From Clostridia bacterium (GTDB taxonomy: Bacteria > Bacillota > Clostridia > Christensenellales > Aristaeellaceae): 56,321 nucleotides of DNA. The DNA lies in assembly GCA_017516765.1 (NCBI GenBank), contig JAFXBE010000036.1:1-56321 (forward strand). The letters are read 5' to 3'. Shown piece after piece: positions 48,110 to 56,321 of the stretch. The position numbers and the translations under genes were made by a program. The notes under the pieces are model-generated. The model was not told the DNA's origin. It was given only the letters and a program-made list of their open reading frames with translations, and ran no database searches. Position 1 is the first letter of the stretch; each line of letters begins with the position of its first letter.

Positions 48110-48143
48110 CAGCCCGGAGTGACCAACTCCGGGCTGTTTCTTT
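48110..48143 (+). terminator. Terminator after asnS
   Basis: AGCCCGGAGT (48111-48120) pairs with ACTCCGGGCT (48126-48135) around a 5-nt loop, with an extra outer C-G pair, then TTTCTTT. Confidence 0.85.
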
Positions 48144-48232
48144 GCAGGTAACATATGAGTGAACGTTTCTGCCAGGATGCGATTGACGGCTAATGATGCT
48201 CGAACAGACCGTTACACGCAGCTTAACAGCTG

Positions 48233-48261
48233 TTGAAAACCCGCTACCTGTCATGTATAAT
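48233..48261 (+). promoter_or_regulatory. Promoter of sbcD-sbcC
   Basis: TTGAAA (48233-48238) and a perfect TATAAT (48256-48261), 17-bp spacer, 31 nt before the sbcD start. Confidence 0.75.
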
Positions 48262-48292
48262 TGTACTATACCGTATCTGAGGTGATCATATT

Positions 48293-49426
48293 ATGAAATT
48301 CCTGCATTTGTCCGACTTGCACCTGGGCAAGCAGCTGAATGATCTGTCTCTGCTGGCAGATCAGGAAGCGATCCTTGATCAGATCATATCCGTTGCCGAT
48401 ACAGAAAATGTTGACGGTATATTGATCGCCGGAGATGTTTATCAGCGTTCGACCCCGCAGGCAGAGGCTATGGCTCTGTTTGACAGCTTTATCTCCCGCT
48501 TGGTTGCCAAAGAGAAGAAGATCTTCATCATCAGCGGCAACCACGATTCTGCGCTGCGCATCTCCTATTTTTCGTCTCTCATCAAAAATTCGGGAGTTTA
48601 TGTATCCGAAGCTTTTGACGGGCGCCTGCAGCATGTGGATCTGCAAGACAACGATGGACCGTTGGTTATCTGGCTTTTGCCGTTCCTGCGTCCGTCTCAG
48701 GTAAAGAAATATCTTCCCGGCGAAAAGATCCGCACGTATCAGGATGCTGTGTCTGCGGTGATCCGTAATGCCGATATCGATCTGTCCAAACGCAACATTT
48801 TGCTTTGCCATCAGTTTATCGTCGGTAGTACCGTATGTGACTCTGAGGAGCATGCTGTGGGCGGATTGGATCAGATCGAAGCATCGGTGTTCGAGCCTTT
48901 TGACTATGTTGCTCTCGGGCATATTCACCGGCCGCAGAAGCTTGGTCGTGAAACGCTGCGATATGCCGGTTCTCCCTTGAAATACTCGTTCTCTGAGGCC
49001 GAACATCACAAGAGCGTTCCTGTTGTTGATATACAGGAAAAAGGCTGCATAACCGTCAAAACGCTGCCCCTCTACCCCATTCGCGATGTTCGGCTGATCG
49101 ACGGCATGTATGCTGAGATCCTCCGTATGCCCTATTCGGAGGACTACGTCTGGATCACGATCCACGATGAGCTTGTATTGCCGGATGCTAAGGTATCCCT
49201 TTCCGTCAATTTCCCCAATATGTTGAAGTTTTCGGTCGCCAACTCAAAAACCAAGTACGATATTGATGTTCTTGCAACCGAAGACATGGAAGACAAGACC
49301 ATCGATGAACTTTTCTGCGATTTCTACCGTCTGCAGAACAACGACAGACTGCCCGGCGAAGCGCATATGAAGGTACTGAGCAAAGTGATCAAGGAATTGG
49401 AGGAAATGCCTCATGAAGCCAATTAA
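48293..49426 (+). CDS. sbcD: Exonuclease subunit SbcD
   Basis: Mn-dependent nuclease of the SbcCD (Mre11-Rad50) complex, which opens hairpins and processes DNA ends. 377 residues. Phosphoesterase motifs in order: LSDLHLGK, IAGDVYQRS, SGNHDSALR, LLCHQF and ALGHIHRP, each with the expected metal ligands. Start ATG after GAGGTGATCAT. The stop overlaps sbcC by 14 nt, so the two subunits are coupled. The long palindromes elsewhere in the window are the kind of DNA this complex attacks, but no special link is shown. Confidence 0.95.
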   Translation: MKFLHLSDLHLGKQLNDLSLLADQEAILDQIISVADTENVDGILIAGDVYQRSTPQAEAMALFDSFISRLVAKEKKIFIISGNHDSALRISYFSSLIKNSGVYVSEAFDGRLQHVDLQDNDGPLVIWLLPFLRPSQVKKYLPGEKIRTYQDAVSAVIRNADIDLSKRNILLCHQFIVGSTVCDSEEHAVGGLDQIEASVFEPFDYVALGHIHRPQKLGRETLRYAGSPLKYSFSEAEHHKSVPVVDIQEKGCITVKTLPLYPIRDVRLIDGMYAEILRMPYSEDYVWITIHDELVLPDAKVSLSVNFPNMLKFSVANSKTKYDIDVLATEDMEDKTIDELFCDFYRLQNNDRLPGEAHMKVLSKVIKELEEMPHEAN

Positions 49427-52043
49427 GCTGACGCTTTCCGCATTTGGTCCCTACGCAGGCTGTACAGAGATCGATTTCAGCACCTTTGGGGAAGACGGTC
49501 TTTTCCTGATCGCCGGTGATACCGGTGCCGGTAAAACAACGATTTTTGACGCCATCTCCTTTGCTCTTTATGGGGAAGCTTCCGGTGGCAAGGAACGGCG
49601 CAAAAGCAAATCCTTCCGTTCGGACTATGCGGCGCCAAACCAGGAAACTTTTGTGGAGCTTACTTTTCTTCACAAAGGGTCCTGCTGGTATATCCGTCGT
49701 AATCCCGAATATATGCGTCCCAAGCTGACGGGTGAAGGTCTGACAAAACAAAGTGCAAATGCAATCATGCGGGAAACGGAAACAAGCAGAGAGTACTACG
49801 GTCTGGCAGAAGTAAACGCCAAGGTACACGAATTGCTTGGTCTTACGCAGGGACAATTCACGCAGACCATGATGATCGCTCAAGGCGATTTTCTGAAGAT
49901 CCTGAACGCCTCTTCAGACGAACGCAAAACGCTGTTCCAAAAGCTGTTCAACACTTCTGTGTATGAAAAACTTCAAAAGCGTCTGCTTGAAATGAACAGT
50001 GCTGCGACCAAGGAACGCGAAGCACTTAACGCACGGATCGCAAACGCCGCAGGCACCATCGATCCGGAAACAGATTTCGAAGATTGGCAGTTGCTGAAAG
50101 AATACTGCACCGACCCCAAATATGCGGAGCAGCTACTGGAACTGCTATCCAAGCTGACCGGTTACGAAAGCAGCAAGCAAAAGGAAGCGGAACACAAGCG
50201 TGACGAGCAGGATCTGCTGATCAATCAATTGGTCGCAGAAGTCGAAAAAAGCAAAAATATCAACGACCAATTTGCTCTTCTGGAAAAAACGGTACACACT
50301 CTTGATGAGCTGACCATGCAGCAGACAGACATCGATGATATGACCGTACAACTGCAAAATGCCCGCAAGGCGAAAGAAGTGATTGCAGCCGAGCAGATGC
50401 TTCAAAAAGCACTGAAGGACGCCGAAGACCAGAAACGAACCATCCAGAAGACTGCCGATGAGCTGGCACGGGCAGAGGCACTGCTGCCCGCCGCTTTGGA
50501 AAAGCTGCAGCTTGCAGAGAATCGAATCGGCGAATCGGATTCGCTGCAAGCGCAAGCGCTTCAGCTGGAAGCCGCCATTCCCGTGCTCCGTGGCATGGAA
50601 AAACTGAAGAAAACGCAAGGAAGTCTGCAGGTAGATTTTGAACGTCTTGTACAGGCAAGCAGCAAGGCTGACCGCATCTATATATCTGTGAAGGAAAGCT
50701 ACTATGCCAGCCAGGCCGGTCTTTTGGCAACGGAGTTGAAAAGCGGGATTCCTTGCCCTGTATGCGGTTCTGCGGAGCATCCCGCACCGGCTCAGTTACT
50801 GCCGGATGCCGCCACAAAGCAAGATCTTGAGAAAGCCGAACAGAACCAGCGTAAACTGAACGAGCAGCTGCGCACCACAGAGACCGAGCTGACCGGTTGC
50901 AGTACAGAGCTTCGGAGCGCTCAAAAACAATTGAACGAACTGGGTATTGCCGAAACCGAAACCGAAGCGACCCTGCGCAGCAAGATCGCCGACATTTCGG
51001 GAAAAGCTGCGAATCTACGCGATGCGCTCAAGGAACAGCAGAGCATCTGCAGCAAGCTGCAATTGCAGATCAATACCGGTCGCAGCGAGCTTGATGTGCA
51101 CAAGCAAAGATTCGATGCCCTCTGCGAAAGCGGAACAAGCTATCGGAAGCAGTTTAACGAGAAGCTGGCAGAAAACGGTTTTGCCGACGAACAAGCCTAC
51201 AGGCTCGCAAAGCTTGCCGAGAGAGACATTGCCCTTCTGGATGAGAAGATCCGCAGGTATAACGAAAGCAAACGATCGCTGACAGACCGGGCGGCCGAGC
51301 TGCGTCAACAACTGTCCGGTGCAGAAAGGGTCGACATCAAGCTTCTGGAGGACAGGCTTGAGGCTGCGAAAACCGAAAAGAAAAACGCCGCCGATGTGGA
51401 AAGAGCCATCAGCCGTAAGCTGACTCTGCATGAAAGCGCACATCAGGAAATTCAGGAAGCCAGAAGAATGATGAAGCGCAAAGAAGAAAACTGGGCGGTG
51501 ATCCGGGATCTTTCGGACTGCTGCTCCGGCAAGACCGCCGGTAACTATCGTGCAAAGCTGTCTTTCGAAGCGTATGTTCAGCAGTATTACTTCAAGCAGG
51601 TGGTCTCTGCCGCAAACAAGCGCCTGTCGGTGCTGACAGACGGGAATTTCACCCTGCGCTGTCAGGAGGAAGCAAGGGATCGTGTGCATCAAAGCGGTCT
51701 CGATCTGGATGTTCTGGATCGCAGCACCGGACAATGGCGCGAGGTATCCACCCTGTCGGGCGGTGAATCTTTCCTGGCAAGTCTGGCGCTGGCGTTGGGG
51801 CTTTCCGATGTGGTGCAGAGCCAGAGCGGCGCCATCAGAATGGAAGCAATGTTTATCGATGAAGGCTTCGGTACATTGGACGAAAACGCTCTGCGCAACT
51901 CCCTGAAGGTGCTTACAGAGCTGGCTGACGGCAAACGCCTGATCGGTATCATCTCCCACGTGCATGATCTTGAGGAACGTATCGATAAACAGATCATTGT
52001 TAAAAAAGCACTGCGCGGTTCTGAGGTTCGAATCGTTGGGTAA
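49413..52043 (+). CDS. sbcC: Exonuclease subunit SbcC
   Basis: SMC-like ATPase of the SbcCD complex. 876 residues, shorter than many SbcC proteins (1000 or more), so its coiled coils are short. Walker A is GDTGAGKTT (about 35-43); DDIS-like Q-loop region GLTQGQFTQTMMIAQGDFL; coiled coil to about 440; the zinc hook CPVC at 448-451; second coiled coil; then the signature LSGGESFLASLALALG and Walker B FIDEGFGTLDE. All parts are present, so it should be active. Confidence 0.95.
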   Translation: MKPIKLTLSAFGPYAGCTEIDFSTFGEDGLFLIAGDTGAGKTTIFDAISFALYGEASGGKERRKSKSFRSDYAAPNQETFVELTFLHKGSCWYIRRNPEYMRPKLTGEGLTKQSANAIMRETETSREYYGLAEVNAKVHELLGLTQGQFTQTMMIAQGDFLKILNASSDERKTLFQKLFNTSVYEKLQKRLLEMNSAATKEREALNARIANAAGTIDPETDFEDWQLLKEYCTDPKYAEQLLELLSKLTGYESSKQKEAEHKRDEQDLLINQLVAEVEKSKNINDQFALLEKTVHTLDELTMQQTDIDDMTVQLQNARKAKEVIAAEQMLQKALKDAEDQKRTIQKTADELARAEALLPAALEKLQLAENRIGESDSLQAQALQLEAAIPVLRGMEKLKKTQGSLQVDFERLVQASSKADRIYISVKESYYASQAGLLATELKSGIPCPVCGSAEHPAPAQLLPDAATKQDLEKAEQNQRKLNEQLRTTETELTGCSTELRSAQKQLNELGIAETETEATLRSKIADISGKAANLRDALKEQQSICSKLQLQINTGRSELDVHKQRFDALCESGTSYRKQFNEKLAENGFADEQAYRLAKLAERDIALLDEKIRRYNESKRSLTDRAAELRQQLSGAERVDIKLLEDRLEAAKTEKKNAADVERAISRKLTLHESAHQEIQEARRMMKRKEENWAVIRDLSDCCSGKTAGNYRAKLSFEAYVQQYYFKQVVSAANKRLSVLTDGNFTLRCQEEARDRVHQSGLDLDVLDRSTGQWREVSTLSGGESFLASLALALGLSDVVQSQSGAIRMEAMFIDEGFGTLDENALRNSLKVLTELADGKRLIGIISHVHDLEERIDKQIIVKKALRGSEVRIVG

Positions 52044-52122
52044 TGCTTGCTGCGTCACAGCTTCACCTACCAACTTGAACGAGTGCGGAATGTAAACTTC
52101 TTACACGTCTGTGAAGAATGTA

Positions 52123-52151
52123 TTGCAAAAATATAGAACCGTTGTTATAAT
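52123..52151 (+). promoter_or_regulatory. Promoter of the LCP-family gene
   Basis: TTGCAA (52123-52128) and a perfect TATAAT (52146-52151), 17-bp spacer, 37 nt before the start codon. Confidence 0.8.
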
Positions 52152-52188
52152 ATTTATGGTGTATCAAATTGACACAGGAGGTAATCCG

Positions 52189-53538
52189 ATGAACAAGCGA
52201 TTCTTTATGGCATTGCTGTCCATGCTGATGACTGTTGTGCTTCTGGCAGGAATGGTACCCGCTGCTTTTGCAGCCGAGGTTCCTGCAATTGCACAGGTTC
52301 CCGAATCTTCCACCATGTTTCTGAAACTGAACGAAGTGAACTATGTTGAACCGGAAGATGAATTTCTGACCATTCTGCTGTGCGGTCTCGACTTTACCGA
52401 GAATGCTAACTGGCGCGGTAGCGGCAACAAGCGTCGGATCGAAAAGGCGCATACCGATGCCAACATGGTGATCGTGGTCAACAAGACCAAGGGTCAGGTA
52501 AGCCTGGTATCCCTCCCCCGCGATACCCTGTGCTATGTGCCCGGTATCCGCGGTGTTTACAAGCTGAATTGCGCTGTCAACTGCGCTCCCACCATTCCCG
52601 AAGGTCTGGAGCTTACCCGCCAGACTGCCAGCTGGCTGCTGGGCGGCATCAAGATCGACTACTATGCCGCACTGGACATGGATGCTCTGGTATCTCTGGG
52701 CGATCTGATGGGCGGTCTGGATTATGACATGAACATGACCTACACCGGCCATACCGGCAAGCGTTATCAGGAAGGTCAGATCCATCTGGACGGCCGCGGC
52801 ATGATCGACTATCTCCGCGCCCGCAAGAACGCCACCATCATGAGCGGTATGGATATTGGCCGCTGCGATCGCAACCGCCGCATGTTTATTACCATCTATG
52901 AGAAGTTCATGAACGACCCCTCCCTGCTGAAGAAGCTGTGGGAAAGCGCCACCAGCGGCGAACTGAATTTCTATACCAACGTTGATGCCAATGCCTTCTC
53001 CACCCTGCTGGGTCTGATGCTGACGCTGGGCAACGAATCCGTCGGCAGCTATATGCTCACCGGTGAATACAAGATGGTCATGGACTACTGGAACTTCACC
53101 ATTACCGATCAGGCGCATCGTCAGAGCGTACTGAAGGAAGTATTCGGAATCGATGCTGAAGAACTGCCCCAGGTCAGCTTTGCTTTCACCGAATGGCTGC
53201 ACGAGACCGGCTTCCCCGTTGGTCGCCAGATCATCATTGCCAAGCAGATCCTCGACTATGGCTACAGTCTGGAAAACCTGACCGACAACCAGAAGAAGGC
53301 TCTGGATGCTCTCAAGGAATCCTATCTGGCAACCATCGAAGCCTATGACGCTTATGCCGACGATTTCAAGAACGATAACCTCAAGATCGCTCTCACCAAA
53401 GCGCGCACCCAACTGCGCAAGGACGGCGAGGCGGCCGCCAAGCGTGTGAAGGAGTTTATCGATGCCAGCTGGAACACCGGCACCTATTGGTTCCGTGATC
53501 CTCTGGTAAATACCTACAACGAGATCGACTGGCAGTAA
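52189..53538 (+). CDS. LytR-CpsA-Psr (LCP) family protein
   Basis: LCP proteins transfer lipid-linked glycopolymers onto peptidoglycan outside the cell. About 449 residues. The LCP core lies at about 58-240 with FLTILLCGLD, HTDANMVIVVN, VSLPRDTLCYVP, KLNCAVN and YLRARK with the conserved Arg. Instead of a lasting N-terminal anchor it has what looks like a cleavable signal peptide (MVPAAFA before AEVP). The C-terminal half (from about 245) is helical and unlike known LCP tails. ATG 52189 follows AGGAGG. It is a single-gene unit with its own promoter and terminator. Confidence 0.88.
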   Translation: MNKRFFMALLSMLMTVVLLAGMVPAAFAAEVPAIAQVPESSTMFLKLNEVNYVEPEDEFLTILLCGLDFTENANWRGSGNKRRIEKAHTDANMVIVVNKTKGQVSLVSLPRDTLCYVPGIRGVYKLNCAVNCAPTIPEGLELTRQTASWLLGGIKIDYYAALDMDALVSLGDLMGGLDYDMNMTYTGHTGKRYQEGQIHLDGRGMIDYLRARKNATIMSGMDIGRCDRNRRMFITIYEKFMNDPSLLKKLWESATSGELNFYTNVDANAFSTLLGLMLTLGNESVGSYMLTGEYKMVMDYWNFTITDQAHRQSVLKEVFGIDAEELPQVSFAFTEWLHETGFPVGRQIIIAKQILDYGYSLENLTDNQKKALDALKESYLATIEAYDAYADDFKNDNLKIALTKARTQLRKDGEAAAKRVKEFIDASWNTGTYWFRDPLVNTYNEIDWQ

Positions 53539-53548
53539 AAATCCATCG

Positions 53549-53584
53549 ACAGCCATCGTGCCGTGCGCACGATGGCTGTTTTTG
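53549..53584 (+). terminator. Terminator after the LCP gene
   Basis: ACAGCCATCGTGC (53549-53561) and GCACGATGGCTGT (53567-53579) form a perfect 13-bp stem with a 5-nt loop and a T run. Confidence 0.92.
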
Positions 53585-53670
53585 GTAGCGCACATATCTA
53601 CTACGAACGCGCACGCCATCCATATGCTGTTCCTCTGCTGTTCAAACCAAAACATAAAGATTCGGATAAC

Positions 53671-53704
53671 AGAAAGATCCTGCACCGGAATGCAGGATCT
53701 TTCT
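53671..53704 (-). terminator. Terminator of the secreted-protein gene
   Basis: AGAAAGATCCTGCA (53671-53684) and TGCAGGATCTTTCT (53691-53704), a perfect 14-bp stem with a 6-nt loop, 27 bp after the stop of the minus-strand gene. Nothing else is seen between the two terminators. Confidence 0.75.
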
Positions 53705-53730
53705 GTATGAAATGAGGTTGCAGCAACAGA

Positions 53731-54840
53731 TCAGAAGCCGTAGGGATTGAGCTTGAACAGACGGTCGAGAGGATCTCGGGAAGGATCTTCATCCTTTTTC
53801 TTGGGCTCACGGTACTTTGTCGCTGCAGATTCAAAGGAAATGTATACGCTGTCGCCAATTGTGCACAGGCCTTCGCTCATAGGCGGGGAAATGAGTTTGG
53901 ACTCCTGTACCGCAGCATTCAGGAACCATGCGGGCCGGGGGACACCCAGAACCTGAACCTTCATGTGAGGATCCGTGCCCAGAACGTTGCCATAGCGGTA
54001 GATGGTAGAATCGTTCGCACGTCCGTAGGACTGGCTGAGAAAAATCTTCCCGCCGGAGAAAGTAAGCCCCTGAATGTGAATGGGGGTAATAAGAACATAG
54101 TCAGGAATGGCACCATTGGCAGTGATGCAGGCAGGATCCAGTTCGTTCTCGGTGTAGTTGACCAATTTGTAGCCAAGAATCCATGAATAATAGGTGGTGC
54201 CGTCAGGCCCCTTCACTTCGTGACTGGGATCGGTGAGGTAATCTTTTTCATCCTTCTTATCATCGTGGTAGAATTCACCGACCCAGAGAATGCCGTTGTT
54301 GAGCTGGCAATAGCTTGCTTCGCAAGGTACGGGGATAGCTTCGACGAACGTGCCAACATCAGAAAACTCAGCAGCCTCGTAAGCGCTCATCGGCAGACGG
54401 TACAGCTTGTTTTTATCAGAAATAAAAATATTTTTATCTGTAACAGAAACTCCGCCTGCATGGCCTGTATACCAGCTGCCGTCCGGGTTTTTCAAAAAGA
54501 TCTCCTTAACGATCTCGCCTGTTGCCGGATTGGCGGAGATCAAGGTACTGGCGTTCTTATCCGAAGAATAGCCGGAGAAGAAGATCAGGTTCTTTGGCGC
54601 GTAGTATGCAAGCCCCTGGGGTACGAAATCCTGAGGGCATCCGGGAATAACAATGGAAAGCTCGCCTGCCTGCCGGAAGGTTTTATACAGCTTGTTTGAG
54701 AGCGACTTTTCGCAATCGATAATCGAATAGAAGGAATGATAGGTGTCATCCTCCAGACCGGCCATGGCGACAGCAGGCAGGAATAGACACAGCATTAGCA
54801 TAACAGACAGCAGTTTTTTGACAACGGAATTCCACTTCAT
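53731..54840 (-). CDS. Secreted protein, possible beta-propeller, function unknown
   Basis: 369 residues. The signal peptide has a basic start (KWNSVVKKLL) and a hydrophobic core, with a likely cut after VAMA (Ala27). The mature part has repeated short strands of the type LIFFSGYSSD, TLISANPATGEIVKEIF, VSVTDKNIFISDKNKLYRL, NGILWVGEFYHDD, LTFSGGKIFLSQSYGR and GDSVYISFESAA, which suggests a propeller of four to six blades. Asp and Asn are frequent in the loops, so a metal could be bound. No catalytic motif is recognised. It has its own promoter and terminator and no partner gene. Confidence 0.8.
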   Translation of the reverse strand: MKWNSVVKKLLSVMLMLCLFLPAVAMAGLEDDTYHSFYSIIDCEKSLSNKLYKTFRQAGELSIVIPGCPQDFVPQGLAYYAPKNLIFFSGYSSDKNASTLISANPATGEIVKEIFLKNPDGSWYTGHAGGVSVTDKNIFISDKNKLYRLPMSAYEAAEFSDVGTFVEAIPVPCEASYCQLNNGILWVGEFYHDDKKDEKDYLTDPSHEVKGPDGTTYYSWILGYKLVNYTENELDPACITANGAIPDYVLITPIHIQGLTFSGGKIFLSQSYGRANDSTIYRYGNVLGTDPHMKVQVLGVPRPAWFLNAAVQESKLISPPMSEGLCTIGDSVYISFESAATKYREPKKKDEDPSRDPLDRLFKLNPYGF

Positions 54841-54922
54841 GCATGAAACCTCCCGAATGATATTGATGTTTTCGGGCTGTTGTGACTGTAAAGCCCAAAA
54901 CTAATCTTATCCTGTTATTGGT

Positions 54923-54951
54923 ATTTTATCGCAATGAAGAGCACAGGTCAA
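54923..54951 (-). promoter_or_regulatory. Promoter of the secreted-protein gene
   Basis: On the minus strand TTGACC (54951-54946) and TAAAAT (54928-54923) with a 17-bp spacer. The leader is about 75 nt and contains a short GGGCT / AGCCC hairpin. The stretch 54952-55050 holds nothing recognisable. Confidence 0.65.
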
Positions 54952-55053
54952 TATGTAGTAAACGCAACTGTTGTATATCTATAAGGGAATCTGTTTATCG
55001 GAATTGTGTTTGGCCTAAACAGGATGATTCTATTGCGGTGATTTTTCATAATA

Positions 55054-55081
55054 AAAGACCTTCTCATCTGAGAAGGTCTTT
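55054..55081 (-). terminator. Terminator directly after the tRNA remnant
   Basis: AAAGACCTTCTCA (55054-55066) and TGAGAAGGTCTTT (55069-55081) form a perfect 13-bp stem; on the minus strand it starts right after the CCA end of the tRNA and runs into T-rich sequence. Confidence 0.85.
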
Positions 55082-55082
55082 T

Positions 55083-55140
55083 TGGTGGAGTATAGGGGAG
55101 TCGAACCCCTGGCCTCTACAATGCGAATGTAGCGCGCTAC
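55083..55140 (-). tRNA. Partial tRNA-Ala (anticodon CGC), 5' half not recognisable
   Basis: On the minus strand the 3' part of a tRNA is clear: anticodon stem CTACA / TGTAG around loop TTCGCAT (anticodon CGC), a T arm AGGGG-TTCGACT-CCCCT, acceptor strand ATACTCC, discriminator A and encoded CCA. U70 in the acceptor fits the G3:U70 pair of tRNA-Ala. Upstream of GTAGCGCGCTAC, itself a 12-bp palindrome, the D arm and a 5' acceptor strand that would pair fully (GGGGTAT expected) are missing; GGGGATG at 55163-55157 pairs in only four positions and leaves a too long D region. It is a truncated or interrupted gene, perhaps an old integration site. Confidence 0.7.
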
Positions 55141-55203
55141 CGAAACATCTCTATCTCATCCCCGAATACAAGATGGTAGGTACTGAGATGTGCAACTTGG
55201 AAT

Positions 55204-55335
55204 TTACTCAGTTAGTAATCTTTCAGTTTCTTCCATGTCCTTTTCAATCAGCGGACGCATACTGTCTTTGTACTTCGATAAATCGGCACCATGAAAGCAG
55301 GATAGTATCCTTGGAATGTATTGTGGTTTTGCCAT
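55204..55335 (-). CDS. Small ORF, 43 residues, unknown
   Basis: Begins MAKPQYIPRILS and ends in an acidic tail (KDMEETERLLTE). It lies between the acyltransferase and the tRNA remnant. There is no convincing ribosome binding site and I recognise no family. The N-terminal Met may be internal, so it may be the tail of a broken gene. Listed because the region 55141-55365 has no other content. Confidence 0.25.
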   Translation of the reverse strand: MAKPQYIPRILSCFHGADLSKYKDSMRPLIEKDMEETERLLTE

Positions 55336-55365
55336 ACCTACTCGCGGGCAAGGCAGAATGGAGGA

Positions 55366-56321
55366 TTATGGATTCCCGGCAGATGGTCCGACAATCAGCT
55401 TCGATTTTGTCTTCTGGCAGCATGCGGAGAGGAGCTTCTTTCCCTTAACGATCGCAATGGAGAAGAGAACGGAAGTTACAATTACCGCGCACACAAAGGA
55501 AGTAAAGTGATGAAGAACTGTTTCGCCGGGATGCTGCGCTCTGAATACCTGCATGATCGGGTAATGCGTTAGGTAGACGCCCATACTCAATTCGCCAATC
55601 CAAAAGATGACTGTTTTGTTGGTAAGAATGGAGGCGCTTGCGCTTTTTCCGGATATGGAAATGGCAACAGCAACAAAAAGCAGAAGCGTGGCAAACCAGC
55701 GGTAATTCCGGGAGGTCTGGCTCATGATCACGGAAATGGCAAGCGCATAGCAAAGAAGTTCACAGATAGTTAGGATGACGATTCCGGATTTTGTCCACTG
55801 GGTCATTTTGATTGAGAGCATCAGTTTGTGACAGTACCAGGAAAGGCAGTACAGAATCCAGACTCGCAGCAGACCGAATGTCGTAAATCCCATCCAGAGT
55901 TGATGAGAAGCACTGGGGATATGACGCCATATGCCCAGACCAATGACGATGGTCATGGGGACAACCATAGTTGTGAACAGCTTTTGGTTATTATGCATAC
56001 AGGAAAAGGCAATAAATTCTGAAATCAGCATTGCACTTAACGTCCATGCGGGCACATTCAGCAGCGGAGTATTATTATTCATACCGTTCATTTTGATCAT
56101 CAGGATATCCCAAAGACCATCTGACAACCAATTGCCGATCGATTGAGTGGAAATGATAGCGCCCTGCGATGCGGTAAGGTATGTAGCGCTACAATACATG
56201 TTGGACAGTAAGAGAAAAGAAAAGAAGGATTGGCTCATGTGGTATAGTTGAGTTGCGACACCAAACTGTACGAAAGGAGCCAAATCCTTCATGAAGAGCA
56301 TAACACAAGACATGAGGTATA
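55366..56321 (-). CDS. Membrane acyltransferase (acyltransferase 3 family), 5' end cut by window edge
   Basis: At least 315 residues with about eight to ten hydrophobic segments. NVPAWTLSAMLISEFIAF and, near the C-terminus, FWIGELSMGVYLTHYPIMQVF are the patterns of the acyltransferase 3 family, which O-acylates cell-surface sugars or lipids. The first visible Met is at 56313, but the frame is open to the edge; the family's N-terminal part with the usual R-x-x-D region and catalytic His is missing, so the gene starts outside. Base composition is more AT-rich than the rest of the window. It is next to a tRNA remnant and overlaps the terminal inverted repeat, which hints at acquired DNA. Confidence 0.8.
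   Translation of the reverse strand, partial: YLMSCVMLFMKDLAPFVQFGVATQLYHMSQSFFSFLLLSNMYCSATYLTASQGAIISTQSIGNWLSDGLWDILMIKMNGMNNNTPLLNVPAWTLSAMLISEFIAFSCMHNNQKLFTTMVVPMTIVIGLGIWRHIPSASHQLWMGFTTFGLLRVWILYCLSWYCHKLMLSIKMTQWTKSGIVILTICELLCYALAISVIMSQTSRNYRWFATLLLFVAVAISISGKSASASILTNKTVIFWIGELSMGVYLTHYPIMQVFRAQHPGETVLHHFTSFVCAVIVTSVLFSIAIVKGKKLLSACCQKTKSKLIVGPSAGNP
56182..56319. repeat. Right arm of 138-bp perfect terminal inverted repeat
   Basis: Exact reverse complement of 1-138. It lies inside the acyltransferase coding region, and its inner end is the palindrome TGTAGCGCTACA (56182-56193). Two more bases follow to the end of the window. Confidence 0.95.

Noticed and set aside
48201..48217. 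SOS box before sbcD (GAACAGACCGTT)
   Set aside because: The halves are GAAC and GTTA with a 5-base gap; the box needs GAAC-N4-GTTC.
55083..55163. Complete tRNA-Ala using GGGGATG (55163-55157) as 5' acceptor strand
   Set aside because: Only four of seven acceptor pairs form, position 8 is not T, no D stem can be drawn and the D region is several bases too long.

Overview
The window looks like a chromosomal contig from an uncultured member of the Clostridia (Bacillota). The signs are the block dxs-tlyA-nadK-argR-recN in its usual Firmicutes order, an Rnf complex, a LexA adjacent to a tyrosine recombinase, an isoleucine T-box, HPr kinase, strong AGGAGG ribosome binding sites with GTG and TTG starts, and TTGACA/TATAAT-type promoters. 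The assignment to class is an inference. A finer placement cannot be made from this sequence alone. No plasmid, phage or CRISPR genes are seen.

Layout. 1-200: one arm of a 138-bp perfect inverted repeat whose other arm closes the window. 243-9724 (+): an alpha/beta hydrolase, a membrane-anchored MurF-type ligase, D-alanine ligase and Dxs, then tlyA-nadK-argR-recN. 9781-14953 (+): an Rnf operon in the order C-D-E-A-B, with no rnfG, and with a large Thr/Ala/Glu-rich repeat inside RnfD. 14972-16360: proC and rnhA. 16485-20300 (+): a tyrosine recombinase preceded by a long palindrome, then lexA-psuK-psuG. 20325-24949 (-): a spermidine/putrescine ABC transporter, potABCD, led by an XRE-cupin regulator. 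25137-36130 (-): a long run of seven genes behind an isoleucine T-box: ileS, an rRNA-type methyltransferase, an RluA-family synthase, tgt, mtnA, a secreted leucine-rich-repeat protein and a beta-lactamase-fold hydrolase. 36220-40377 (+): a ChvE-GguAB sugar importer. 40387-43315 (-): the potassium uptake pair trkA-trkH. 43371-48143 (+): tadA, a HAD phosphatase, hprK, a ROK sugar kinase and asnS. 48233-52043 (+): sbcD-sbcC. 52123-53584 (+): an LCP-family protein. 53671-54951 (-): a secreted protein of unknown function. 55054-56321 (-): the 3' part of a tRNA-Ala gene whose 5' half is not recognisable, a tiny ORF, and an acyltransferase cut by the window edge.

How the parts fit. Most genes are housekeeping: peptidoglycan precursors, isoprenoid supply, NADP synthesis, arginine control, recombination repair, tRNA charging and modification, polyamine and sugar uptake, and ferredoxin:NAD coupling through Rnf. 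The unusual points are the Rnf complex without RnfG and with an expanded RnfD loop next to its flavin site, the Mur ligase with a membrane domain in place of the normal N-terminal domain, the Phe-type D-Ala ligase, two palindromes of the same design around the polyamine regulator, and the rearranged right end (tRNA remnant plus terminal inverted repeat ending in a 12-bp palindrome).
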